Shown one piece after another: positions 7,771 through 15,592 of a stretch of 18,808 nt of DNA. The stretch comes from JACMLD01 sp964245425 (GTDB taxonomy: Bacteria; Bacteroidota; Bacteroidia; Chitinophagales; Chitinophagaceae), in contig CAXTMV010000092.1 of NCBI GenBank assembly GCA_964245425.1, positions 1 to 18,808 of the forward strand, in the 5' to 3' direction. The position numbers and the translations under genes were made by a program. The stretch's first letter is position 1; each line of letters opens with the position of its first letter. The notes beneath the pieces were generated by a model that had not been told where the DNA came from, ran no database searches, and worked only from the letters and a program-made list of their open reading frames with translations.

Positions 7771-8526
7771 ATGAAAAGAACCCTACTAATTATTTGCCTG
7801 CAGGCAATGGGCAGCGCCATGCTGTATGCCCAGTCTTCCAAGACCACTCAAAACATCCGGCAAGCCTGGCTGGGTTATTTCAGCCAGCTTCGGTTTAGCA
7901 ACAAATGGGGCTTGTGGACCGATCTGCACCTGCGCACCCGGGATAATTTTACTGATCAGTTTTCGCAGTCCATCTTACGCCTGGGCCTTACCTATTATAT
8001 CAATGACAATACAAAACTAACGGCCGCCTATGGCCGCATATATATTTTTCCGGCCGATAACCACCAGGGCATCACCCAGCCCGAACACAGGCCCTGGCAA
8101 CAACTGCAATGGCATACCAGTTATAAAAAAACAAGGCTGATGCAGTGGATTAGGCTGGAAGAACGTTTCCGGCGTAGGATTTTGAACGATTCTACCCTGG
8201 CAAAAGGATATCATTTCAACTGGCGGCTCCGGTATAATATCTGGTACGAAATGCCTTTCGTAAAAAACGGCCTGCAACCCGGCAGCCTCTCATTTATTGC
8301 CAACGACGAACTGCACATCAATTTCGGAAAGGAAATCGTGTTTAACTATTTTGACCAGAACAGGTTATTCCTCGGCATCAAATACCAGTTAAGTAAAAGC
8401 AGCCAGGTACAGGCGGGTTATAGCAATGTATTCCAGCAACTGTCGGCCGGTAACCAGTACAAGAATATTCATATCGCCAGGATATTCTTCTTTCAAAATT
8501 TCGATTTGAGAAAGAAAGCGAAATAG
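7771..8526 (+). CDS. DUF2490 family outer-membrane protein
   Basis: A 251-residue protein with a clear Sec signal peptide (MKRTLLIICLQAMGSAMLYA, cleaved near residue 20). The mature region is rich in alternating aromatic and polar strands: QAWLGYFSQLRFSNKWGLW at ~30-48, then RTRDNFTDQFSQSILRLGL, then WIRLEERFRRRI. This is the pattern of the DUF2490 family of small beta-barrel-like outer-membrane proteins of Bacteroidota. The family has no established biochemical role that I know of. It lies 70 bases after the TonB-dependent receptor on the same strand, but a strong terminator stands between them. No convincing promoter of its own is visible; a poor match, TTTCTTTG, lies at 7759-7766. A helper role to the receptor in the outer membrane is possible but unproven. 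The downstream side is a non-coding stretch. Confidence 0.85.
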   Translation: MKRTLLIICLQAMGSAMLYAQSSKTTQNIRQAWLGYFSQLRFSNKWGLWTDLHLRTRDNFTDQFSQSILRLGLTYYINDNTKLTAAYGRIYIFPADNHQGITQPEHRPWQQLQWHTSYKKTRLMQWIRLEERFRRRILNDSTLAKGYHFNWRLRYNIWYEMPFVKNGLQPGSLSFIANDELHINFGKEIVFNYFDQNRLFLGIKYQLSKSSQVQAGYSNVFQQLSAGNQYKNIHIARIFFFQNFDLRKKAK

Positions 8527-8964
8527 TGGCGATGGCTCGTTTATTATTTTTTGATGTTGGGGATGGCGGAACTAATGTTCCCCGGATAAAATGATTTTTT
8601 CAATAGTAGGCCGATACAACAAAGGTTTTCTGCGATTATCAAATACAGGTACCTGGTTTTCGACAAAAATCGACACCAGCGGCTTTTTAGATGCCTCGCT
8701 TTTTGCAACAAATATTTTATTGTATGGGGGTTGCTGAATCTTCGGTTTAGCAACAAATATTGTTTTACCGGTGTTGCTGAACCTTCGATTTGCGTCAGCT
8801 TTATTCTATCGCTGAATAATATGTCGGCTGAAACACTTGCCAATGCTGCGTTACCTCCTCAAAGCAAAATGCAGCATCGAAAAGGCGGCGAGCACCCGGC
8901 CGGCCCCAGGCCATTCTATTAAAAGTTTATATAGTCAACACTAGTCTCGCCAAATTGGCCTGGT
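8527..8964. other. 438-base non-coding stretch between convergent genes
   Basis: No credible gene is visible: the open frames here (at most 99 codons, - strand 8544-8843) lack any recognisable domain. The stretch contains a two-copy tandem repeat (8705-8792). It also has an 8-base inverted repeat, CCAGGCCA (8906-8913) and TGGCCTGG (8956-8963), immediately past the phospholipase stop codon, with a 42-base loop and no T-tract. A smaller near-palindrome, GCCAAATTGGC (8949-8959), overlaps the right arm. The flanking genes end here from both sides, so termination signals or a decayed element are likely contents. Confidence 0.6.
8705..8792. repeat. Two-copy imperfect tandem repeat of about 44 bases with alternating GCAAC/GTTGC half-sites
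   Basis: Unit 1 is 8705-8749 and unit 2 is 8750-8792. Each begins GCAACAAATATT (8705-8716, 8750-8761) and later holds GTTGCTGAAyCTTCGrTTT (8730-8748, 8773-8791). GTTGCTGAA (8730-8738) can pair with TTTAGCAAC (8746-8754), with one G-U, to form a hairpin. The other GCAAC/GTTGC sets could form alternative stems. It resembles a small repeat family or a remnant of one. Confidence 0.6.
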
Positions 8965-11493
8965 TTATACCATTCCGCCCATCAGCGGATCGGTAAAACT
9001 GGGCCGGCCTGTTTCTACATGGCCTGCATATCTTTTCTCAAAAACAGCATTGCCTGCCAGGCGTACGGTAAAATCGTACCAGCCATGGCTCTTTGTAAGA
9101 TCAAGCGGTAGGGAAATTATTTTATTCTTTGCGTTGGCGACCAGTTGTACGGTATGGGGCTGGCCCCTGTAAGCATTGTCTGTTATGTTAATAATGCCCG
9201 GCTCAGCGGCGCCGCTGTCTATCACTACGCTGATATGCCCCGTCAGTTTTTTCCTGTCGGCAGCCATACGATCATATTCAACCGAGATCGGCAGGACCCT
9301 GTCTTTCGCGTTTCCACGGAAATGCCTGAAAAAACCGTTGGGTCCATACAGTCGGAATTCATAAGGGCCTCCATTCAAATCCTGCAGATCGAAACTGTCT
9401 TCCAGGAGGGCGCCGGCGGCCACGGCATAGCTCCTGATGGTTAGGTTATCACCTGCACCGGCATACATATAAAAGGGAGAACCCGCTGCCCGCCCGCCAA
9501 ATATTTCGTTGGAAGCTTTGAGATGGATCGTAAACGCTTGTTTATCGGCGCTGAGCTGACCGTCTGCATACAATTGGTAAGGCAATGCACAGGCGGGCCG
9601 TATGCCTTTCTCCTGTTGTGGAAGGGCATTACCGCTCTTTCTTTTATTTATGTCGCCGATCTCCGCTTCGGACAGCACCCGGTAGCCGGAGGGATCTTTT
9701 TTAAATTTGGCATTGTACATCGTTTCGATAAACTGCTTTTTTTCAGGAAATAGATCCGGCATTTTTTCGCCGGTATACGGTGTAAAAACAGCGGAGAGAT
9801 CACCACAGACCGATCGCCGCCAGCCCGTAATATTGGTCTCTTCTATTTTTGTATTGAATTTTTGATGGATAAACTTTTCTACAAACTGTATGATGGAAGT
9901 ATGATCGAATACCTGTGAACAAACCTTCCCTCCCCTGCTCCAGGGCGAAGCAATGACCAATGGCACCCGGTAACCCAGGCCAATAGCATTCTGCCGGGAA
10001 TGGGTTTTATCATATTTTGTCATATCCTGTTCCAGCGTTACAAATTCGGTCGCTGCATCCATGCCTGCAGAAACAGCGCCGGTATTTTTATCATTTGGAT
10101 CAGGCGCCACAAAGGGCGGAACATGGTCAAAATATCCATCGTTCTCATCATAACAAAGAATAAAAATTGTTTTCTTCCAAACCTCCGGTTTTTTTGTAAG
10201 TATGTCCATTGCTTCCGCCACATACCAGGCCCCGTACCAGGGCGCGCCGGGATGATCGGAAAAATTTTCCGGCCCTACAATCCAGGAAACCGTGGGCAGT
10301 TCGCCGCTGTTTACATCCTGCCGGAACTGGTGCAGCACATCACCCTTGGGTATTTTCATTTCACGTTGCACCGTTCCATCCATGTACTGCAGGCTATCGA
10401 GTTGCCGGTAATGCGGATCGTTTTTATTTATGCTAAAGGCTTTCTGGTGCAGGTTCTTTTCCTTCTGTGAAAGCTGGTTAAAATTCTCTGCTGTATAAAC
10501 ATGTATGCCTTCCTGTGCACGCGTGAGCCAGGTCTTTTTTTCGCTGATCTGATCCTTCAGGTGCAGGTAATCTTTTGTACCGGGCGTCATTGACGACAAT
10601 GATTGCTCCATACCGGCAATCTGGGCGGGGTATTCGTCTATTGCTTTTTTCATAAAAGCCCGGTAGGAATCGGCATGCTGCACCCGGTACTGCGAGAAAA
10701 ATTCGATGGGGTTGTCGGTAAAATTAGACAGCCACGCATCTTCATCGCCATTGAAACCGGAAGGCAGGCTGATCTCATTCTGGTAAATTTTCCAGGAGAT
10801 GCCATTTTCTTCCAGCCGTTCAGGGAAGGTGGTCCAGCTGGCGGGCAAAAAGAAATCCAGGTCTTCATTACGGAGATGGGCAAACGAATGAATACTTTTT
10901 TCCGGGCGCACGGTACCCGTCCATAAATACAGGCGATTGGGGGTAGTGCCGGTTAAGGAAGAACAGAAGTTCTGATCACAAACGGTAAAAGCGTCTGCCA
11001 ATGCATAATAAAAAGGCAGATCCTCCCGGTTATAATAACCCATGGTCAACGGTACATTGGCAAAGCCCTTATGCCCCGATGGTTTTGCCAGCAACCATTT
11101 ATCGTATTTGCCGCCGTTGCGCGCATCTACCTGGTTGCTCCAGGAATGCGGCAGCGAACCCAGCCAGGTGGCATTGGTCTCTTTTATATTTAGCCGGAAG
11201 GGTGCATAGGTCTCTCCCGCCGCATTCTGCTGTAACCAGACCAGGTTGTTATCGGGCTTTAGAATGGCCCGCGGATCGTTGTACCCGCGCACGCCTTGCA
11301 GTGTACCGTAGCAATGATCGAAAGATCGGTTTTCCTGCATCAGTATCACAATATGTTCTGCATCCAGGTAAGTAGAACCCGGTGCGGGGTTGATGGCCAT
11401 CGCTTTCAGCACCGATGCCGGCAACACAGCGGCCATGCCGGCAGCGCCAGATAAAAGCGCTGCTTTCTTTATAAAATCCCTCCTTGTATCCAT
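8965..11493 (-). CDS. Phosphocholine-type phospholipase C, Tat-exported
   Basis: An 842-residue enzyme of the bacterial non-hemolytic/hemolytic phospholipase C family (phosphoesterase fold, related to acid phosphatase AcpA). It hydrolyses phosphatidylcholine or sphingomyelin to diacylglycerol or ceramide plus phosphocholine. A Tat signal is evident: TRRDFIKKA with twin arginines R4-R5, then a hydrophobic run to ~33. Catalytic-domain motifs are MQENRSFDH (52-60), SSLTGTTPNRLYLWTG (178-193, holding the presumed Thr nucleophile), NFSDHPGAPWYGAWYVAEA, CYDENDGYFDHVPP and FDHTSIIQF. Residues ~655-840 carry two copies of the C-terminal phospholipase C domain (DUF756), the first including GPYEFRLYGPNGFFRHFRGN. 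Length fits the family. The gene diverges from a secreted phosphodiesterase, suggesting joint phospholipid or phosphate scavenging (inference). The start ATG lies directly before the twin-arginine motif. Confidence 0.94.
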   Translation of the reverse strand: MDTRRDFIKKAALLSGAAGMAAVLPASVLKAMAINPAPGSTYLDAEHIVILMQENRSFDHCYGTLQGVRGYNDPRAILKPDNNLVWLQQNAAGETYAPFRLNIKETNATWLGSLPHSWSNQVDARNGGKYDKWLLAKPSGHKGFANVPLTMGYYNREDLPFYYALADAFTVCDQNFCSSLTGTTPNRLYLWTGTVRPEKSIHSFAHLRNEDLDFFLPASWTTFPERLEENGISWKIYQNEISLPSGFNGDEDAWLSNFTDNPIEFFSQYRVQHADSYRAFMKKAIDEYPAQIAGMEQSLSSMTPGTKDYLHLKDQISEKKTWLTRAQEGIHVYTAENFNQLSQKEKNLHQKAFSINKNDPHYRQLDSLQYMDGTVQREMKIPKGDVLHQFRQDVNSGELPTVSWIVGPENFSDHPGAPWYGAWYVAEAMDILTKKPEVWKKTIFILCYDENDGYFDHVPPFVAPDPNDKNTGAVSAGMDAATEFVTLEQDMTKYDKTHSRQNAIGLGYRVPLVIASPWSRGGKVCSQVFDHTSIIQFVEKFIHQKFNTKIEETNITGWRRSVCGDLSAVFTPYTGEKMPDLFPEKKQFIETMYNAKFKKDPSGYRVLSEAEIGDINKRKSGNALPQQEKGIRPACALPYQLYADGQLSADKQAFTIHLKASNEIFGGRAAGSPFYMYAGAGDNLTIRSYAVAAGALLEDSFDLQDLNGGPYEFRLYGPNGFFRHFRGNAKDRVLPISVEYDRMAADRKKLTGHISVVIDSGAAEPGIINITDNAYRGQPHTVQLVANAKNKIISLPLDLTKSHGWYDFTVRLAGNAVFEKRYAGHVETGRPSFTDPLMGGMV

Positions 11494-11581
11494 GTTGAAT
11501 CAATTAAACCTGTTGATGGAATGCCCGTAAATATCCCCCCTCTTGCCGATGCCTGAAATTAATAAATTGTTACCGCATGCT

Positions 11582-11599
11582 TTATACCAACTTATACCA
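11582..11599. promoter_or_regulatory. Period-10 direct repeat in the divergent promoter region
   Basis: TTATACCA occurs at 11582-11589 and again at 11592-11599, one helical turn apart, in the 214-base region between the divergent phospholipase C and phosphodiesterase genes. Direct repeats at this period are typical of response-regulator sites such as PhoB boxes, although the sequence is not the E. coli PHO box. No full TAnnTTTG promoter was found on either strand here; the nearest + strand match is TTAATTTG (11620-11627). Weak evidence on its own. Confidence 0.3.
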
Positions 11600-11707
11600 T
11601 TTCAAATGTGTAAAAGTTATTAATTTGGACAAATAAACCTGCCTTTGTTGAACAGCCATTGATAGCTTTCTGTTACCTGTTAATCAATCATCGTTTATTC
11701 ATCTTAC

Positions 11708-12979
11708 ATGCCACCACTAAAACATTTTTTTCGCAACACCAGCATCCGCGGCCGCCTCCTATGCATGTTATTTGTTTTTGCATTCCCGGCGCTTTCCTTT
11801 GCCCAGCAAAAAATAAAGAAGACTGTCTTTATCATCGCTGATGGTATCCCGGCAGATGTGATTGAGAAATTACCCGTGCCCAACCTGAAAAACATTGCAG
11901 CGGCAGGCGGTTACACAGTCTCTTATGTGGGTGGCATAAAGGGAAGTTACAGCCAGACGCCTACTATTTCTGCCGTGGGCTATAACAGTGTGCTCACCGG
12001 CACCTGGGTAAATAAGCACAATGTGTGGGACAATGATATTGCGGCGCCCAATTATTATTACCCAACTATTTTCCGACTGCTGAAAGAACAATATCCTGCA
12101 AAGAAAACCGGTATTTTTTCCAGCTGGGAAGACAACCGTACCAAACTGGTGGGTGATCGGTTTGCCCCTACCGGCAATATCGGCATTGACTATACCTACG
12201 ACGGACTGGAAAAAGACACCTTGCAATACCCGCACGATAAAAAAAGAGATTTTATCAGCCGGATAGATGAAAGCGTAGCTAAAAAAGCTGCCGCCAGCAT
12301 CCGGGCAGATGCACCTGATCTTTCCTGGGTATACCTCGAGTACACAGACGATATGGGCCATGCACATGGGGATGGCCCGGAATTCTACCATGCAGTTGAA
12401 TTAGCGGATACCCGTATCGGTTATATCTGGGAGGCGGTTCAATACCGCCAGCAGCATTTTAATGAAGATTGGCTGATCATTGTAACCACCGACCACGGGC
12501 GCGATTCCGTTACCGGCAGGGGACATGGCGGCCAGAGCAACCGCGAACGCGCCAGCTGGATATTTACCAATGCAAAAGACCTGAATGCAGCATTTCATGC
12601 GCCGCAGGCTTCCGCTACAGATATTATGCCGTCCATTGCCCGCTTTATGAATATAATACCCACCAAAGACATTGCTTTTGAAACAGATGGCACACCCTTC
12701 ATCGGTGCCCTTTCGTTTATTTTACCGCAGTTTCATTTCAGTAACGACAGCCTGCAGGTACAATGGAAGGCCCTGGCCAAAACAGGTAAAGTAAAAATTT
12801 GGATGAGTACCGCCAACCAGTTTAAAACAGGCGGCCACGACGAATATATCTTACTGGGAACCGTACCGCTGGCAGGCCAGCAAGCCAGCTTCCGTTTATC
12901 AGCCAAGCCGCCTGCTTTCTATAAAATTGTTGTACAGGCAGACCACAATACCTGCAATTACTGGATAGGGAAACCCTGA
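11708..12979 (+). CDS. Secreted alkaline-phosphatase-superfamily type I phosphodiesterase/nucleotide pyrophosphatase-like protein
   Basis: A 423-residue exported hydrolase of phosphodiesters or phosphomonoesters. The signal peptide ends near residue 32 (LFVFAFPALSFAQ). The two-metal site of the alkaline phosphatase superfamily is complete in outline: D45 in FIIADGIP, the presumed nucleophile S88 in TPTISAVGYNSVLTG, D214 and H218 in YTDDMGHAHG, D262-H263 in TTDHGRD, and H273 in GHGG. Ser stands where many NPP enzymes have Thr. Residues ~340-423 form a small C-terminal beta domain. It is transcribed away from the phospholipase C gene with 214 bases between starts, so it may act on glycerophosphodiesters or phosphocholine released outside the cytoplasm (inference). 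The ATG at 11708 gives a normal signal peptide. The substrate cannot be read from the sequence. Confidence 0.88.
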   Translation: MPPLKHFFRNTSIRGRLLCMLFVFAFPALSFAQQKIKKTVFIIADGIPADVIEKLPVPNLKNIAAAGGYTVSYVGGIKGSYSQTPTISAVGYNSVLTGTWVNKHNVWDNDIAAPNYYYPTIFRLLKEQYPAKKTGIFSSWEDNRTKLVGDRFAPTGNIGIDYTYDGLEKDTLQYPHDKKRDFISRIDESVAKKAAASIRADAPDLSWVYLEYTDDMGHAHGDGPEFYHAVELADTRIGYIWEAVQYRQQHFNEDWLIIVTTDHGRDSVTGRGHGGQSNRERASWIFTNAKDLNAAFHAPQASATDIMPSIARFMNIIPTKDIAFETDGTPFIGALSFILPQFHFSNDSLQVQWKALAKTGKVKIWMSTANQFKTGGHDEYILLGTVPLAGQQASFRLSAKPPAFYKIVVQADHNTCNYWIGKP

Positions 12980-13011
12980 TAAACATAAGGGTGAACAGAC
13001 GGCATCCAACA

Positions 13012-13036
13012 GTGGCCGGTGAAGGCACCGGGCCAC
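13012..13036. terminator. GC-rich hairpin between convergent genes, possible bidirectional terminator
   Basis: GTGGCCGGTG (13012-13021) pairs with CACC and GGCCAC (13026-13036), leaving one bulged G and a 4-base AAGG loop. It lies in the 68-base gap between the convergent phosphodiesterase and epimerase genes. Neither strand has a T-tract directly after the stem, so intrinsic termination is uncertain; it could instead protect 3' ends. Confidence 0.4.
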
Positions 13037-13047
13037 GGGATGTAAAA

Positions 13048-14253
13048 CTATATTGGTTTTTCTAATGCTTGTTGAACCCGCCGGATCATTTCCATACAGG
13101 CCCGACCGTTATGATAGGGACATTTCCAAATGCCGATCTTGTCTTTTTCCGTCATTACAGCGCCATCAGCGCGTATGCCCCAAACCCATTCACCATGGGC
13201 ATCATCGCGTATGTGCTCCTTGATAAAATCCCAAACATTTATTGCCGCCTGCAGAAAATTCTGCTGCCCGCTTTCCTGCCAGGCATTAAAGAAACCCACC
13301 ATGGCTTCGGCCTGCGGCCACCAATGCTTTTCTTTAACCAGGTGGTTTTCGGCCGGTTCATATTCATACCAGAGTCCGCCGTCGGTGTCCAGCCCTTCCA
13401 GGCAGCTATTGGCCATTTTTACGGCGATGTTACGGGTATCCGCCTTCCATTTTATATCTCCCAGGCTGTCTGCTGCTTCCTGCAATAACCAGGCGGCCTC
13501 AATATCATGGCCATAAGAAACCGTAACGGCTTTTGGAATCCATGCTTCGTTAAAAAACAATACCAGGTGGCCGGTCTTGCCATCAATAATATAATCAGCA
13601 AAATTCTGCAGCAGGTTTTTTATTTTTTCCCGGACAACCGGTTCGGGCCAGATGCGATAGAGGTTGCTGTATGCTTCCAGTACATGCAGGTGGGTGTTCA
13701 TAGTCTTCTTTTCATTCGCATCTTTATCGCTGAGACTCATATCTTCCAGTGGCAGCCAGTCTTCCGCGAATGCATCTATATAACCGCCCCGTTCTTTATC
13801 GAAACTGAATTGTTCAATTGTGTTGAACAGCGCGATGGCCTGCTCGCGGGCTGCGGGCAGACCGGTTGCCATAAAAAATTCGCTCATCGCATAGAGGGCA
13901 AAGCTCTGTGCGTATACCTGCTTTTTCCGGTTGGCCGGTGCCCCCCTGTAATCAACGCTCCAATAAACACCCCCATACTGTGGGTCTATAAAATGACCCA
14001 TAAAATAACCATAGGCCCGTTGGGCATGCAACCCATAATGGTTTTTTTGTGTGTGGCGGAAGGCGGCGGAAAAAGTCCAGAGAATACGGCTGTTCAGGAC
14101 ACTGCCTTTATCTGCCTGTGTATCGCGGTGGTTAAGATGATCGACCCTGCCCGCAAAACCACCGTATGTTTCATCCACCGCATATTTCATCCAATATGAA
14201 AGGATGTCTTCCAGTTCTTTTTCCAACTCTTCTTTGAATTGCTGCAAACGCAT
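13048..14253 (-). CDS. Cellobiose/mannobiose 2-epimerase (AGE family)
   Basis: A cytoplasmic 401-residue (alpha/alpha)6-barrel epimerase that converts the reducing-end mannose of beta-1,4-mannobiose to glucose, giving mannosyl-glucose for the adjacent phosphorylase. Residues matching characterised cellobiose 2-epimerases are visible: R56 (NSRILWTFS), H188 (NTHLHVLEAY), H249, E252 and W255 (GHDIEAAWLL), W311, W312 and E316 (HWWPQAEAM), and H381 (CPYHNGR). Length equals the family norm (~390-410) and there is no signal peptide. It is the last gene of the mannan operon, 86 bases after the GH130 gene. In Bacteroides fragilis the same enzyme set works as a mannan pathway. N-acylglucosamine 2-epimerase is a related alternative, but the neighbours decide for the disaccharide enzyme. 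Confidence 0.93.
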   Translation of the reverse strand: MRLQQFKEELEKELEDILSYWMKYAVDETYGGFAGRVDHLNHRDTQADKGSVLNSRILWTFSAAFRHTQKNHYGLHAQRAYGYFMGHFIDPQYGGVYWSVDYRGAPANRKKQVYAQSFALYAMSEFFMATGLPAAREQAIALFNTIEQFSFDKERGGYIDAFAEDWLPLEDMSLSDKDANEKKTMNTHLHVLEAYSNLYRIWPEPVVREKIKNLLQNFADYIIDGKTGHLVLFFNEAWIPKAVTVSYGHDIEAAWLLQEAADSLGDIKWKADTRNIAVKMANSCLEGLDTDGGLWYEYEPAENHLVKEKHWWPQAEAMVGFFNAWQESGQQNFLQAAINVWDFIKEHIRDDAHGEWVWGIRADGAVMTEKDKIGIWKCPYHNGRACMEMIRRVQQALEKPI

Positions 14254-14315
14254 AATGTAGTCGGTAGTCTTTATCCTTTAGTCAAAAGTTGCGAAATCGT
14301 GGATGATTGCATTAC

Positions 14316-14334
14316 AGCCTATCGATGATCGGCT
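14316..14334 (-). other. Small hairpin in the phosphorylase-epimerase gap
   Basis: AGCC (14316-14319) and GGCT (14331-14334) pair, followed by one mismatch, a 3-bp inner stem (ATC/GAT) and a 3-base loop. On the transcribed strand it sits just after the phosphorylase stop codon. It lacks a T-tract and may be an intercistronic processing or stabilising structure, or chance. Confidence 0.25.
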
Positions 14335-14339
14335 ACGGG

Positions 14340-15512
14340 CTAAAAATGGCTGTTTCCCGCGATCAGTTCATTCAGCGTATGCACCGTGGTGGCCGACGTA
14401 AATCCGTCGGGCGCTGTGTGCATGGCATAATCGAGCAGGTTATCGATGCTGGTGGTCGCCACATGCAGCCGGGTATCGGAAGACGCATAATAAATAAATA
14501 TTTTCCCGTCCGGGTCTGCAATCCATCCGTTGCAAAAAGCCACATTGGATACATCACCTATCCGTTCTTCTCCCTCGGGTGCCAGGAAATAGCCACCTGG
14601 TTTATATATTACTTTGGCAGGATCCTGCAGATCTGTTACAAAGAGGTACAACACATAACGTAAACCAGCAGCCGTATTACGCACGCCATGGGCGAGGTGC
14701 AGCCAACCCAGCGATGTTTTAACAGGTGCGGGGCCAGCTCCGTTCTTGGCTTCATAGACGGTATGGTAGATTTTCCGGTCTACGATTCGTTCTTCTTTTA
14801 CCACTGCGTGTTCAATGGATGCTGAAAGGCCAAAGCCGATGCCACCGCCGTTGCCGGCATCAATAAATCCATCCTGTGGCCTTGTATAAAAAGCGTACTG
14901 GCCCTGCACAAATTCCGGGTGCAATACCACGTTGCGTTGCTGGGGCGAAGCAGTTTGCAGGTCATCCAGTCTTTCCCAGGCCAGCATGTCCTTTGTTCGG
15001 GCAATGCCACATTGTGCAATGGCGGCAGACTGGTCGCCCGGCGCTGCGGCAGGGTCGCGGCGTTCTGTACAAAACAAGCCATAGACCCACCCGTCTTCAT
15101 GCTGTACCAGGCGTATATCATAAATATTGGTGTCGGGCTGACCTGTTTGCGGCATCTGCACGGGACGGTCCCAGAACCGGAAATTGTCAATGCCATTATC
15201 GCTTTCTGCCACGGCAAAGAAAGACTTCCGGTTGGAAGCTTCCACCCGCGCCATGACCAGGTATTTATTATTCCATTTAATGGCGCCGGCATTCAGCACG
15301 GCATTTATGCCGAAGCGTTCCATGAGCTTGGGGTTGCTGGCGTAATTTAGGTCGTATCGCCAGGTAAGCGGGGTGTGGGCCGCTGTCAGAACAGGAAACC
15401 GGTAACGGTCATATATGCCATTGCCGATACCAGCCGGTTCATTGTTGCGCTTCAGCAGCGCGGCCTGTGCAGATGTAAGCTGGACCAGTCTTTGTTCAAA
15501 ATTTTCTCTCAT
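14340..15512 (-). CDS. mgp: 4-O-beta-D-mannosyl-D-glucose phosphorylase (GH130)
   Basis: A 390-residue cytoplasmic GH130 enzyme that phosphorolyses mannosyl-beta-1,4-glucose to alpha-mannose-1-phosphate and glucose, saving one ATP equivalent compared with hydrolysis. The predicted proton-donor aspartate is D132 in NIYDIRL, aligning with Asp131 of the Bacteroides fragilis enzyme. Other family segments are RYRFPVLTAAHTPLTWRYDLNY cut at its core (residues ~37-56), NAGAIKWNNKYLVMARVE (74-91), YTRPQDGFIDAGNGGGIG and the phosphate-site-like GWLHLAHGVRNTA. Length matches GH130 subfamily 1 (~390). It sits between the symporter and the 2-epimerase, the order expected for the mannan pathway. GH130_2 mannooligosaccharide phosphorylases are the nearest alternative, but the linked epimerase favours this call. 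Confidence 0.93.
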   Translation of the reverse strand: MRENFEQRLVQLTSAQAALLKRNNEPAGIGNGIYDRYRFPVLTAAHTPLTWRYDLNYASNPKLMERFGINAVLNAGAIKWNNKYLVMARVEASNRKSFFAVAESDNGIDNFRFWDRPVQMPQTGQPDTNIYDIRLVQHEDGWVYGLFCTERRDPAAAPGDQSAAIAQCGIARTKDMLAWERLDDLQTASPQQRNVVLHPEFVQGQYAFYTRPQDGFIDAGNGGGIGFGLSASIEHAVVKEERIVDRKIYHTVYEAKNGAGPAPVKTSLGWLHLAHGVRNTAAGLRYVLYLFVTDLQDPAKVIYKPGGYFLAPEGEERIGDVSNVAFCNGWIADPDGKIFIYYASSDTRLHVATTSIDNLLDYAMHTAPDGFTSATTVHTLNELIAGNSHF

Positions 15513-15530
15513 CGTTTATCTTTTAAATGC

Positions 15531-15585
15531 GTTGCCGCGTTGGTTGGGAGGCTGCCTCCGGCGCTATCATTGATCAGCAGGCAAC
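15531..15585 (-). other. Structured intercistronic element between symporter and phosphorylase genes
   Basis: An outer inverted repeat, GTTGCC (15531-15536) and GGCAAC (15580-15585), encloses a near-perfect palindrome, GGAGGC-T-GCCTCC (15547-15559). On the mRNA it would fold just upstream of the phosphorylase start codon at 15512. There is no T-tract. It may tune translation or mRNA stability within the operon. Confidence 0.35.
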
Positions 15586-15592
15586 ATATTGT

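Noticed and set aside
8705..8792. CRISPR-like array
   Set aside because: Only two adjacent imperfect units, without constant repeats separated by unique spacers and without cas genes.
8544..8843. A 99-codon - strand reading frame in the non-coding stretch
   Set aside because: No domain, no ribosome site or promoter, and it runs through the tandem repeats, which explain part of its composition.
13507..14199. Long + strand reading frame opposite the epimerase gene
   Set aside because: It is the antisense of a well-supported AGE-family gene and contains no recognisable domain.
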